64,000 bases of DNA from Stramonita haemastoma (lineage: Eukaryota; Mollusca; Gastropoda; Neogastropoda; Muricidae): positions 43,705,511-43,769,510 of the forward strand of contig CM060323.1 of the NCBI GenBank assembly GCA_030674155.1, written 5' to 3'. Below are positions 1 to 28,800 of the stretch, piece after piece (position 1 is the first letter of the stretch; each line of letters begins with the position of its first letter). The notes beneath the pieces were generated by a model. It ran no database searches, was not told the DNA's origin, and saw only the letters and a list, made by a program, of their open reading frames with translations. Made by a program: the position numbers and the translations under genes.

Positions 1-292
1 TAAGTTATGCCATTTCACTTTGCAAATGGCAGAAAAATAACATGGAAGAAAAAATCATACATCACATTGTTTTAATGCGACCAATACATTTATTGATTTA
101 AATAGTTTCACGTCAAACATTTTTTCATTCGTATTAACTTTCAAATTTTCATCAGGTGTGAATATTGGCTTGACCAAATTAATTTCTTCTGGCTTTTTAT
201 AACCATACTCTTTCTGCAGGTTCTAAGTGACACATTTTTTCCATGAAAAAGGCCGAAAAGATTGGACAGCAGATATGGGGGGCAGACCTCAC

Positions 293-15550
<15,258 letters not shown>

Positions 15551-15872
15551 GCTGTTGCTGGATGTGAAATCTCGTTTGGCAGGTCATGTGATGCACAGAA
15601 ACGTTGGATAACTCTGTCATATGAGTTTACATATGATAAGAAAATAAGTCGATTAATTACCGATATTCATCATCAATTAGTAATGTATAATCAAGAAATT
15701 TGACTGTTGTAAGTATAGCGTATGTTTACAAGGGAAAACAATAGACAGAATAATTGTGATAACAAATCTGGCGAAACCATATCAACTTTCGATTTCTCGA
15801 GACAAGCTCGAAACTCTCGGGCCGGCAACGTGAGTTCAAAGTTCAGCCCCGGTATCGTACCCATTGAACAAC
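15551..15872. promoter_or_regulatory. Bidirectional HADHB/HADHA promoter
   Basis: Only 322 bp separate the divergent start codons of HADHB (15550, minus) and HADHA (15873, plus). Head-to-head HADHA/HADHB is established in vertebrates, so this is a deeply conserved arrangement that probably keeps the two subunits in step. No TATA box is evident in a proper position. An AGGTCA nuclear-receptor half-site is at 15581-15586 near HADHB and a DR1 element is at 15833-15845 near HADHA. Confidence 0.85.
15833..15845 (+). promoter_or_regulatory. DR1 nuclear-receptor element (AGTTCA-A-AGTTCA)
   Basis: Two identical AGTTCA half-sites in direct orientation are separated by one A, ending 27 bases before the HADHA ATG. 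DR1 sites are bound by HNF4 and by RXR heterodimers such as PPAR-RXR, which control beta-oxidation genes in vertebrates. The sequence match is direct; function here is inferred. Confidence 0.5.
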
Positions 15873-18800
15873 ATGGCTTGCATGAGAATGGCTTGGGCGG
15901 CCCAGAGTGCTTGCAAAACAGGCATTTTCAACAGAAGATGTGAGTATGAGATTTATAAGTACACAGTAATTATGTCAGTTGTTATTTCTCTTTTTCAGTA
16001 TTTGTGAGCTAAATCTTATTGTGTGCACAGAATCATCTAGATTGTCCTCTAAACTCCCGGAGGGCAAGTGAATCGCCAGCACTTGTTTGCAGACGACAAA
16101 CCCGAAAGTTTAGTCTGCTATTGCTGTAGTTGGCAGTAATCGTATAGTCGCTATTCTGCGCGATTTTTTAAGGAAGATTTTGTTATATTAGCCATTTTAC
16201 CTTAATCTTTTGATTATTTGAACGTTGTCTGTGACTTTGTCACCCAGGCAAAGCAGGTATTTGAGATGAGAGATAGCAGAAACGGTACAAATCAAAATTA
16301 AGAACTTTCTAAGGCTCTCATTTCTGGTCACTCAGGCCCTAAATCGGAAATATCCGGTGGTAGGCTACGTAATAACCACCACAAAGAGCGAATAAAGACT
16401 AGAAAATTAATCTTTTAGTAATGCGATTTTTCCTTCAAAGATTAAACTCTGGAAATATTAAAGCTTACTTTTAAGAAAGCAGGCCTATGTGTTAGTATTA
16501 TAAGCATGTTATATTTATAAATTAATTATGATCAGCATATTTCTTTCTAGCATTGCCATTATCATCATCATAGCTCACACATACCCTCACACCTAAAGAT
16601 TTGTGCATAGGCACATTCTCATTGTCACACACTATGCGGTCTATGCTCGATGAGAAATTCTGTTGACTTTTTTTTTTTTTTTTAAGCTTCAATTTCAAAC
16701 CTAGATTTTGCGGGCTTGTAAGCAATGTTTTATAACCAGTTTGACATTTGAAGAATTGGTCTTTTCTCCTTTGGTTAACTCATTCCTGCTGATGTTTGGA
16801 TGTGATTTCTTTTGCCCAAAACAGGAGCTACTTCTAAGTTTTGTGGGTTGCTTCTAGCTTGTTTTATGAGGATGTTCCTGCAGCTGATTTGGCTGAATGC
16901 AAGCCTGTATTAAACAATAAGTACTTCATTTTGCTTTTGGTACAGTCACAAATCACCCCCATGGAAGACCCCAAAAGAACTCTGGTGTTTGATTGAATTG
17001 ACACAAATATGTAGGCTATATTATAAATTCATTATATATTGACTTATATAATACGCAGACAGCCATCCAAGACCACATGTACTATAAGCTGAAGAGACAA
17101 TTTTCTTCTTTTGTTTGTTGTTGTTGTTCTGCTTGTTGTTGTTGTTCTGCTTGTTATTGTCAATCACTTATTTATAATATCATTATCAGTGTAAAAGACA
17201 TGATCAGAATGTGGAATTTGTTGTGTTGGAAATTGACCTCAGGATCTTGCTGGAGATGATGTTCTGGCAAAGTTAAGCTTTTTAAAGTTGGTGCTTGTGC
17301 TGATCTAAAAGAAATTCTCAGATTAACTAATTAAGAAAAGTCCTTTCCCTTTCTAAATACTAAATAGTTATTTCTTTCTAATGTTGAGAGTATTTTTTGC
17401 ATTTTCACAATTTTTTTTTATGTAACAAGTGCACCCATCACCTCCCTGCTCCCACCCCACTCCACTCCACTCTACCCCCTTTATTATATTCTAGAAGTGA
17501 AATACTCAAATAGCAACATTTCTTGTTAATGGTCCTGCTACTAACGTAGTGAGTATCAAGATTAACTTACCATAGAGAAGACCAAAGCATGATATATATT
17601 CCTTTGTTGTTTGTTTTGAAATAATATATTACTGGTAAAGCTGCCAAGGTATTTCTTGTAGTTTTAATTCCTGATTGTATTGGGCTGTAAAGAAACTATG
17701 ATGCCTGTTTATCCTTAAACTTGGTAGGGATGACAAGCTTCAGCAGAAAACTGTAAAGTTGTATGTTTTATTGGAATTTCTGATTTTCAAATATGAAATA
17801 GTGTCACTGTCAGGTAATCCTTCACTCATCATCAGCACCAGTACTTTGAACAAGATGATTGTCAGACAGGGGAACATGTTCGATGCTTTGGTCAATAATT
17901 TAGTCCACTCTCCAGGCTGATTTGCCTTCATCCTTTCATAGCAACCGCGCCATGTTATGGCCGGTCCAATCTTTGATGTTCTTGATGCAGACCATGAAAG
18001 ATAGGAAGTTGTTAAAAAGGAATTTATATAACTGAAAATGATTTGTTTTGATAACATTTGGGGATGCAGGTAAGCTTAGTAGATGAAGTACTCACTTTCC
18101 CCAAGTGAAGGTTAAGCAGTATTGAGCATGATTGCCTTGTGGATGGGTGACCATTTGTATGTCTTGGCTTTAATAAGCCCCTTGTTACATCCAGCTATAA
18201 ATGGGTACCTGCCTTGTTTAGAGACAGAGAATGTTTTATTTTGTTTTCTATAGTAAAAATAGAATATCTGACATTGACTTATGGACCTCACTTTCACCAG
18301 CTGCAAATAAAAGTCCTTTTTAGTTTGTCATAGTTAAGTGGCGCTGCTGAAAGAGACTGTAAGATTTGGCTGGAAACACTTTGTGACTTTTAAATTTTGA
18401 TGACTTTTTCCTGGATTTTTTGTTTTTGTTTTTGCAGTACGATGTCTCAGCCGGCAAATATCCACAACCTCTGCATTGGCAGGTATGAGTAAGGCAGTGT
18501 TGCTCGTGCTATGAATGTTTTTTATGCAGTTTTTTTTACTGTAATTTACCTTTCCCCAAATAGGCCTCTTCAGTCAGCGCAACACTGGCTCTGTTATTTC
18601 TGTGACTGATCTCATCCATAGGAATGTCAATGTGTGTGTAACTGAATTTCAAAGATTTTCTCTCAAGTGTTTATAGCCAAAATGCTCTGTCAGTCTTGTT
18701 GTGTGTGTGTGTGTGTGTGTGTGTAACTGATGACAAGAGGTGTGATTGAATTGCCCTTTAGTCATTCATTTAATTTTCAATTTTTTAAAGTTATTTATGT

Positions 18801-19104
18801 ATTCACTTATTATCTATTACTTAAATAAACCCAAAACAACAGTTTGTAATTTTCTCCTCATCACTTCTCTCTGATAGACATTATACTCTGCAGTTAACAG
18901 AGTTCTTTAACTACTGCCCTTCATACTTGTAACACAAAACATTTTGTTTTATATGAATATTGCAATTAAAACAGCTGTGACATTTTATGAAAGCAGGCCA
19001 GTTTTTTATTTATCACAAGGAAAGCTACATTCCATCTGTTGCGCTGTTGAACAGCTTTTCTCAGCAGTTTATAAAGTGGTGGATCACATCATCTTTATGA
19101 TGTA

Positions 19105-19166
<62 letters not shown>

Positions 19167-19224
19167 AAAAAATTTAGCCGTTTTTTCACATTAACTGATT
19201 AAGTGATATCAAATGATAAGAAAA

Positions 19225-19257
<33 letters not shown>

Positions 19258-19275
19258 CGTGTGTGTGTGCGTGTG

Positions 19276-19308
<33 letters not shown>

Positions 19309-19814
19309 GCGCGTGTGTGTGCATGCATGTGTGCGTGCGTGTGTGCGTTCATGCATGTGTGTGTGCGTGTGGGCGCACACACATACATGAGCATGCTGAA
19401 TGTGATCATGTGTGTGTGTGTCTCCATGCAAGTTAGTACCTACATCTTTTGTGATGTTATTGGCGCTGCCCCCATGCTTCTCTGCTGCTCTCTCTTTTCT
19501 TGTTATTGATAATTTCCATGGTAAGCTGTATTTATGATTATATATCTGGCATCAGTCCCACCGAGATAATTTAACCTTAATATCATTACATGTCTTTAGA
19601 TAATATTGCTTTGTTGCAGGAAAATACTTAAAGCTGGATTCAAGCTATGGGGATATTGCAGTCATCCGATTTGATGACCCTGATTCAAAGGTAATTTCTG
19701 TGGTTTACATTTGTAATGATGCAGACTTAAAGAACATTACAGTAAAAAGTAAAAGGAATGTGAGAACACGCGGGTGTATAGACACTTATAATCATGCAAA
19801 CTTACAACTATTGT

Positions 19815-19875
<61 letters not shown>

Positions 19876-22800
19876 ACTCACACATCACTCACTCACTCAC
19901 TCAACTCACTCACTCACTCACTCAGAAAAAATGGTCGCATTAGCAAAACTATCCCCATTAGTGAACCTTGGAGCTGTAGCTGAGGAATGGAAAAAAAAAG
20001 AAGAGAATTCACGTTCATGTGGGATGCAGCTCTGTGATTTTCTGCACCGTTGAACTGATGTGACAGTTGATAAGTTAATGGTTGACTTTGCATGCCTAGC
20101 TTACCCACTGGGCAGCAGAAGTGAGCTGTCGACCATTGTTGTCATCGCATGACTGTGTTAATTATTAACCGTATCATGGTACTCAGATAAATGGATGGTA
20201 ACTTCTGCTAAAACCAGTCATCCGTTACAATGTATAGCACAGTTCATTTGTCAGATGTCTGTCAAATTTGCTGATTCATTTAGATAAATTGTAAATTTTT
20301 TGTCTTGTACATGGATACTGTACAATATGGAAACTGACAACCTGTTACTTCGACAACCTGTTACCTGTGCTTTGTGACACTTGTAATATGATAGGTCCAA
20401 TCCAATCACAAGTGACAAGACAAATGAAAAGGTAATAAAAATGATAATGTTACTCATTGTTACTAGTTTTAATTAAGCGTGCCAGCAGTATTAGTTTAGT
20501 GCATCTGCTTTGGAAAAGTGCATGTTATGACAAAATAAGATTTTTTAATGATAGGACATTGTGCAGACTTTCATGGGGGAAGAAGATAAAAGCCCATAAT
20601 GATGGTGGTATTTTATTATGATTATTATTACTTTAGCTGATTTTGCTGCCACTACTTCTGCTATTGCTACTACTATTTATTTTGCTTTAAGCCAAATGGG
20701 GAATACCCCAAGCTGTACATGTTTATAACTTACAGGGCAAGTAGAGTTACGGCGACTTAAGTCATGTTGAATGGTGGTCTCTGTCATTGTAAATTGTGGT
20801 GCTCTGTATCATGCTACTGGATGTGTCATGCTACTGGATGTGTCATGCTATGGATGTGTCGTGCTAATGGATGTGTCATGGTAAAGGATGTGTCATGGTA
20901 AAGGATGTGTCATAATGAATGTGTCATGATAAAGGATGTGTCGCAATAAAGGATTATGTCACAATAAAAGATGATGTCACAATAAAGGATGTGTCATGAT
21001 AAAGGATGATGTCATGATAAGGGATTGTCATGATAAAGGATGTGTCATGATAAAGGATGATGTCATGATAAAGGATGTGTCATGATAAAGGATGACGTCA
21101 CAATAAAGGATGTGTCATGATAAAGGATGATGTCACGATAAAGGAGGCATCACGATAAAGGATGTGTCATGATAAAGGAGTGTCACGATAAAGGATAATG
21201 TCATGATTAAGGATAATGCCATGATAAAGGAAAATGTCATGATAAAGGATAATGCCATGATAAAGGATAAGGCCATAATAAAGGATAATGTCACGATAAA
21301 GGATGTGTCATGATAAAGGATAATGTCACGATAAAGGATGATGTCATGATGAAGGATAATGTCATGATGAAGGATAATGTCACGATAGAGGATGATGCCA
21401 TGATAAAGGATAATGTCACGATAAAGGATAATGTCATGATAAAGGATAATGTCATGATAAAGGATAATGTCATGATAAAGGATAATGCCATGATAAAGGA
21501 TAATGTCATGATAGAGGATATGTCACGATAAAGGATAATGTCATGATAAAGGATAGTGTCATGATAAAGGATAATGTCATGAAAAAGGATGATGTCATGA
21601 TAAAGGATAGTGCCACGATAAAGGATAATTTCATGATAAAGGATAATGCCATGATAAAGGATAATGTCACAATAAAGGATAATGTCATGATAAAGGATAA
21701 TGTCACGATAAAGGATGTGTCATGATAAAGGATGATGTCATGATAAAGGATGATGTCACGATGAAGGATGATGTCACGATAAGGATATGTCAGATAAAGG
21801 ATATGCACGATAAAGATAGTCAGATAAAGGATAATTCAGTAAAGGATAATGTCACGATAAGGAAATGTAATAAAGGATAATGTCACGATAAAGGATATGT
21901 GCGATAAATGTCGCGATAAAGGATAATGTCACGATAATAGGATAATGTCCGATAAAGGATGGATAAAGGATAATGTCATGATAAAGGATAATGTCACGAT
22001 AAAGGATGATGTCATGATAAAAGGATAATGTCACGATAAAGGATGGTAAAGGATGATGTCATGATAAAGGATAATGTCACGATAGAGGATGATGTCATGA
22101 TAAAGGATGATAAAGGATAATGTCACAATAAAGGATGATGTCATGGTAAAGGATGATGTCATGATAAAGGATAATGTCACGATAAAAGAGGTGTCACAAT
22201 AAAGGATTATGTTACGATAAAGGATAGTGCCATGATAAAGGATAATGATAAAGGGTAATGTCACAATAAAGGATAATGTCACGATAAAGGATAATGTCAC
22301 AATAAAGGATAATTTCACGATAAAGGATAATGTCACGATAAAGGATGTTTTTCTGTTTTCCCATTGCAGGTGAACACCTTGAACAAGGCGATGCAGGCTG
22401 AGTTTGTGGATGTGTTGAAAGAAACTCAGACCAACCCTGCCTACAAAGGCATCGTCCTCATCTCCGCAAAACCTGACGTTTTTGTGGCCGGTGCAGACAT
22501 CAAGTCAGTAGCGCTGTTGTGTGGTTGATGGGGGTTATTTTCTGTATTTATTTATTTTTTATTTATTTATTTTTTATATCGAAGATAATGGAATAAGCAC
22601 TCATTTACTTTTTTTCATCCAGTCTCAAGTGTGTATGCAATTTTTTTAAAATCTTGTCATCTGTTCCCACTGGCACACAGTGGCCTACTCTTATGAAAAG
22701 TAGAACAGGATTTAACGTGTGCGCAAGATTTTCTGCGTGCGTTCTCACACTGTGTCTCAGTTTATAGTCTCATCGAAGGACTGGTTATATGGTTATAGTT

Positions 22801-25800
22801 TTCCTGTGGACTCTTTGGTAAGGCTGTGATAACTAAGTCTGATCTTAAGAGTTGAGAATGAATAACATGAAGGTGACAGTGTGGAGTTTGTTCTGTGGAA
22901 TTTTGGATTGGATTGTAATGATTAAATGTAATGTTTGCTTTTAGGGTAAATGACATGAATGTGACAGTGTAGAGCAAACATGTTGTTTTAGAGATGATGA
23001 ATGGATGTAGAGCAAACTGCTTGTCATAGTAAAAATTATGAAATAGAGTTTCTGCTCATTCAATATATACTATGTTCTTTTTCAAGAGTTGTCATTTAAG
23101 TCCTTTTAACCTACTTGCTCCTTTCTCTCCTTTTGATTAAAAAAAAAAATGTAAACGGCAGATTTGTGAAAAAAGTTTGTATTTATGGGAAGTTTTTGCC
23201 CAGTGTGTGCTAGGATTTTTTTTTCATATATTCAGAGCTTTTCTGTGTCATTTTCTTTCTTTTTTTAATCACTGTAGTCATCTGTAAATTTTAAAAATAA
23301 AAAATAAATAACCCAAAACTGATTATAGAGCATTTTGTTGTTGTTGTCAAGGTTTGCAGAAGTAGCCAATGCTGTACACTTGTGTCTTTTAATAATAATA
23401 ATAATAAGAAGAAGAATAGTAATATAATAATAATAAATGGAATTTATATAGCACTATATCTTGCAAAATCAAATCAAAGCGCTTTTGTTATATATTTGTT
23501 AGTGTCCAGCATGTAGTATTTCAGCGTGATGTACTGACTTATAAAGCAAATAATCTTGACCCGGATGATCGAGGAATGCCAGAGTAAAGAGGAGACGATG
23601 GAGCTGTCCCTGAAGGGTCAGGATGCCTTCTTCAAGCTGGAGCAGAGTCCTAAACCAGTCGTGGCCGCCATCATGGGCTCTTGCCTGGGAGGAGGATTAG
23701 AGGTAAGGTTACCACCCCTTGGGGATGGGTGCCAGGGGCTCTTGCAGTAGTATAAGTAGCATCACCACCTTCTGGAATATATCTGCTAGAAATTTCCTCT
23801 TTGCTGTCAGTTTTTTTTTGTTTCTGTCTTTTTCCTCTCCTTTCTATCATCTCTCCTATCTTCTGCCTTCTCAGTCCATTCACCTGCCTTTTTTTTTTAA
23901 AGCAAATCTTTAAATAAAATATTTGATTTTTTTTTTGATTATGTGACATTTTGCTTGTATTGTTATATTCTGGCGTTCAGGTTGTGATATGTAATCAGTG
24001 GGATAGGCGAGAGGATGTCCATTCTACAGTGTTATTTGCTTATGTGGCATTTGTTTATGTTGATTTTGTATTTTGAAATGTTTGTTATATTTTTTGTATG
24101 CTTGAAATGTTTGTTGTTGTTTTTTTACTCTTTTTTTTTAACCTGAGCTACTGTAATATGATTTTGAGTTTGTTCTTTCTCCTTGTTATTATCTAACAAA
24201 AAATAGAATAAATTATTCCTACCTGGATGACGTCTCTCCACAGCCTCTGGACTGCTCAAAGCAAGATACAGCAGTGACAGAGAGAAACTGCTCCAGGAGT
24301 CACCCACTGCATTCTTTTCTGAACACCTAGTTCACTATAGATACTTGCACAAGTGCAGTGCCCGATAACTTATCCATCCATTCTCGGGGATTTTTACCCT
24401 GGAGTTAACATCAGTACTCGACTGCGGAAAAGTGAAGTTCAGAATTTATTTATTTATTTATTTATTTATTATTATTATTTATCTATTATTTATTTATTAT
24501 CTATTTATTTTTATTTAGAAGATAATGGAATAAGCACTCACGTGGGCTAGAATCCAAGCTTAGGACTGTATGTGCTGTTTTCCAGCTAGCACTGGCGTGC
24601 CATTACCGCATTGCTGTGGCCACCAAGAAAACGGGGCTGTCTGTGCCGGAGGTGATGCTGGGCTTGTTGCCGGGAGCGGGAGGCACGCAGCGGCTGCCCA
24701 AGATGCTGCCTATCCCCACTGCGCTGGACATGATGCTGACAGGGAAGACCATCAAAGCCGACCGGGCCAAGAAGATGGGGCTGGTGGATCAGATCGTGCA
24801 CCCCCTAGGTGAGTGCTTGTCTGCACTGGCACAGCTGTCAGTTTCCCTCCCCCACTTTCAGCTCCTCTCAGCTGCTAATTAATCCATCCCACCCCAGCCC
24901 AGATGGGGGCCAGCTGGTGCTAATTAAAGCAGGAACTGACCACACTTGGACTAGGTAAATGGAAAGGTCGAGCTAAATGTAGAACTCTGAGTGATGTTTG
25001 GATTTTGTGTGCTGTGCTGTATCCCTGCTGAAGGTGAAGGCAGTTCATTGTGATGTTTGTTAATTGTGTAAATGAAAAGATGAGCAACAGCGTAGTTGTT
25101 AATTGTTATTGTTGTCATCATCTTCAGCATTATTATCAGTTGAATTGTTCTGGGATGTGAGTAGCCTTGTGGTTAGACTGTTGCGCTCACGATTTGTTGG
25201 CCCTGGATTGAGCTTGGGTTTGGAGCCACCACTGGGACTCCCATTCAATAGGATTTTTCCCCTGAGTTAACATCAGTACTCACTCCACTCCCCCAAAAGT
25301 CCTTGGATGAGACTATCAAACGAGGCCCCATGTGCAAACGTACACAAAAATATTCGCGCACATTAAAACCCCTCTGCTTTTTGGAAGAGTAGGCCTTTTG
25401 TGCATATTAAGAATCGGATGACAAAAAATATTTTTACAAATGTATGCACATTGGTATCACCAGAATACAGTTACCTTACTGGCGATGTTAATACGGTGCA
25501 TTCATGTAGTTAATTGAAAGTTTGGTTAAGATAAGACAGATGTTTGTGTTTATGATCATATTTGTGTATGACACGGAGAGGAGTTGATTGGGTTGATGTT
25601 TATGATGGAGTGAGAAGCAGTGTGGAAAAGGGACAGGCATGGTGTGTGTGGACATATTGATGACAGTGATGGTGGACAAGGTACGATGGCATGGTGTGTG
25701 TGGACAGGCCCAGGACTGGCAAATGCCAGAGGACAACACCTTGAAATACCTGGAGGGAGTAGCTGTGGAAGCAGCCAGGTAAGATGACTCACATCCATCT

Positions 25801-28800
25801 TTTCTTCTTTTGTGTCAGAGAGACTTCATTTAAATTATTGTCTGTCTGTCTGTGTATCTATCTATCTCATGCACAGTGCACACATAATGCTCACACACAC
25901 ACACCACGCATGCATGCATGCATGCATGCACGCATGCATGCATGCATGCGCAGGTACGCACTATATACACTCATGCACACACAAGCATTTACCTGAGCAA
26001 GTGCATTTGTGCAAGCTCTTGTGTATGCATGCTCTTGTGTGAGCACACACACTTTTGGTCATACACATACACTAATTTTAAGATTTGCAAACCACATGCA
26101 TGCACACATGCACGCACACACACACACACACAACTAACACACACACACCACACACACCACACACCACACCACACAACACACACACACAACACACACACCA
26201 CACACACACACTACACATTTATTTCAGTTTTTGTGTGTTTTGTTTTGCAGAGGTCTTGCAAATGGCACATTGAAGAAAACTCCAAGAAGAAAGGTTTACA
26301 AGACAGTAAGTACACACTAGCCGCCGCTGTAGTCTAGTGGTTAGGGCGTTGGACTCGTAATCTAAAGGTTGCGGGTTCGATCCCAGCTTTCGGCTATGGC
26401 GTTGTGCCCTTGGAAAAGGCACTTTACAGCTATTTTCTCACCCACCCAGGTGTGAAAGGGGTACCAACCTTGTGTTGGGGTTAACCCTGCGATAGACTGG
26501 CGTCCTATCCAGGGGGAGTCTATGACTCTCAGTCGCTTAACGCCACAGAAACTGGGATAAGCACCGGCTGATGAGCACTAAGCTCGAGAAGAGACTAAGT
26601 ACACACTGAGTTTGTTATTAATGTTAGAAAGAAACGGAACGATTATTGGTTATACCATGAAATTTGAAAATAGTTTTATTTGCAGTAGTTACATTATTTA
26701 TTGATTTTATCTGTAAACATTTGGACTTGTCACAAAATGTTTTCCAGTGATGTATGTGGTGGAGATGAAAGTTCGGTTGTCAATTTTTTTATTTTTCATG
26801 GAAGAAATGTTCAACATACTTTCTGTATTCATTAAGTTCTGCTTATGCTTGTAATGGGTTTTTTTTGTGGGGGCCAGTTGTGATCATTGTAATTATGGTT
26901 TTCCATATTAAAGTGTAATATAATTAAAACAACTTTTAAATTTTTTATAAAACTGCTATTTTATACCTTATTGGTGGCAACATTTCATTAAATTCTACTG
27001 AATGCTGTCTTGCAAAAATAAACAGAAATATACTTTTGGTCTGTAGTACTAGCACCTCAACCTCTTCAGAGCTCTCTTACCGCTTGTCATGCTTCCTAGT
27101 GCACTATAATGGGAAAAACCTTGCAAGTTTTTGGACAAGATGACTTAGTGCAGCAAAGCCAGTTTCAGATGCAATGTGCTTGTCATCGCTGTGATGATAC
27201 AAAATAGTTACCCCTGAGACTTGAGCAAACCAAAGCAAGTGGAGTCAATAATACTTTTATCATTTCATGAAGGGCAACTACATTATAGAAGATGTTGTGG
27301 CTGTTATTATACAGAATGATTCATGTTGACTTCATGCTGCTGCGTCCTGGTAATTTGGGACAGGACTATATTTACTGAAGGAAGGAAGGAAGGGTTCAAA
27401 CACAGATGGACATGATTGTGTTTGCAGAGGTGATGGACATGATTCTGTCCTACGACATGGGGAAAAACTTTGTGTTCAACAAAGCCAAAGATCAGGTCAT
27501 GAAGATGACTGGTGGCCTGTACCCAGCTCCTCTCAAGATTCTGGAGGTGGGGTTCTTTTTGTTTTATTTCTGTTTTGTTTTTACAGTCAGTGTAGATTCA
27601 CATGTCCGTTCAGAACATCTTTGATTTCTCAAAGAGAACTTGTTGGGCTTCACGTAGAGTCTTTTTCGCTTTTAAAAGATTTTGTGGCTGTATTGTTGTT
27701 TACTGGGCTAGGGTGCTAATATTTGTTTCTGTTTACTAATGGTATTTTAATGATAAGTTAAGGTGGAAAGTGTACACTTTTTAGAAATGTGTTATCTGCA
27801 TTTTTGGGGGTTATTTTAGCTGTATCTCAGAGGAAAGCTCTGAAAAAGATGTTGTTTGTGTGCTGTTTTCAGTTGATGACTTTTTACTTCATGAAGCATT
27901 TCATTTCTTTTTCAGTTGTAGAGTTAAACAAAAATGTATTTGATACATACACCTGAATCAGCTAGGAAAAAACATAACCAGATCAACAGTTAAAGTTTTG
28001 GAAAAAAAGTAAATTTTATCCAAATTGACAGAGAAGCTTGCAGTGTGATGTGTGTTTTTACCTGTTGCTTCATGATCAGGAGTTAAAATACAGACAGGTT
28101 GAAAGAGAAGTTTATATTGTTTAATATGTGACGCTCCACCACATAATGAGACGGAGTGCACATGAGGTCAATTTTTAGTTATTGACGTGTTATTAATGTG
28201 CAATAAAGTGGCTATCAAATACAAAAAACAGATTGAAAATCGGACAATTCTGTGCAAAGTTATTACAAGTTGAAATGATAGACTACAGGAAGTGGCAAAA
28301 TGAGAAACGGACAAGTTTATTTTCGTAACACGTTGTCAGAATGAGGGCTTGGGTATTTTCAAAACATATTTAAAAGCAAAAAGGATAAAAATTATGCCTT
28401 GATATTTCATTATAAGGTAGATAAACGGATATAGTTTAATAATTAATCAAAATCTCAAAATTGACAACTTGACCCCTACCTGCCTTTAATGGCCCCTAGA
28501 GCAAAATTGGGTAATGTGCTAAGCGACTCATTTCGTGGCGGAGCGTCACATATGTGTTTGTGCTTGCTGTACCAAATGAGAAAAAGTGAGGACCATGTTG
28601 AAGAAAAACATTGACAGTGATGACGATGAAGCATTTGTATGTATGCTCACATTGTTAGTGTGTTTGTGTGTTCATAACAGGTTGTACGCACTGGAGTGGA
28701 CAAGGGACCATCAGTAGGTTACAAGGCAGAAGCTGAGGTGAGTACATTCATATGCATGTATTCATTTAACTTGTACAGACAGGCATGTATGCACACATGT

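Noticed and set aside
20820..22347. CRISPR-like array or repeat-protein genes ([10 protein letters not shown] and [11 protein letters not shown] frames)
   Set aside because: The unit is a simple 18-bp tandem repeat with no unique spacers. The ORFs on both strands follow from a stop-free period divisible by three.
26321..26394. Functional tRNA gene (A and B boxes present)
   Set aside because: The acceptor stem does not close, and the same sequence recurs at 33.7 kb with a SINE body and target-site duplications.
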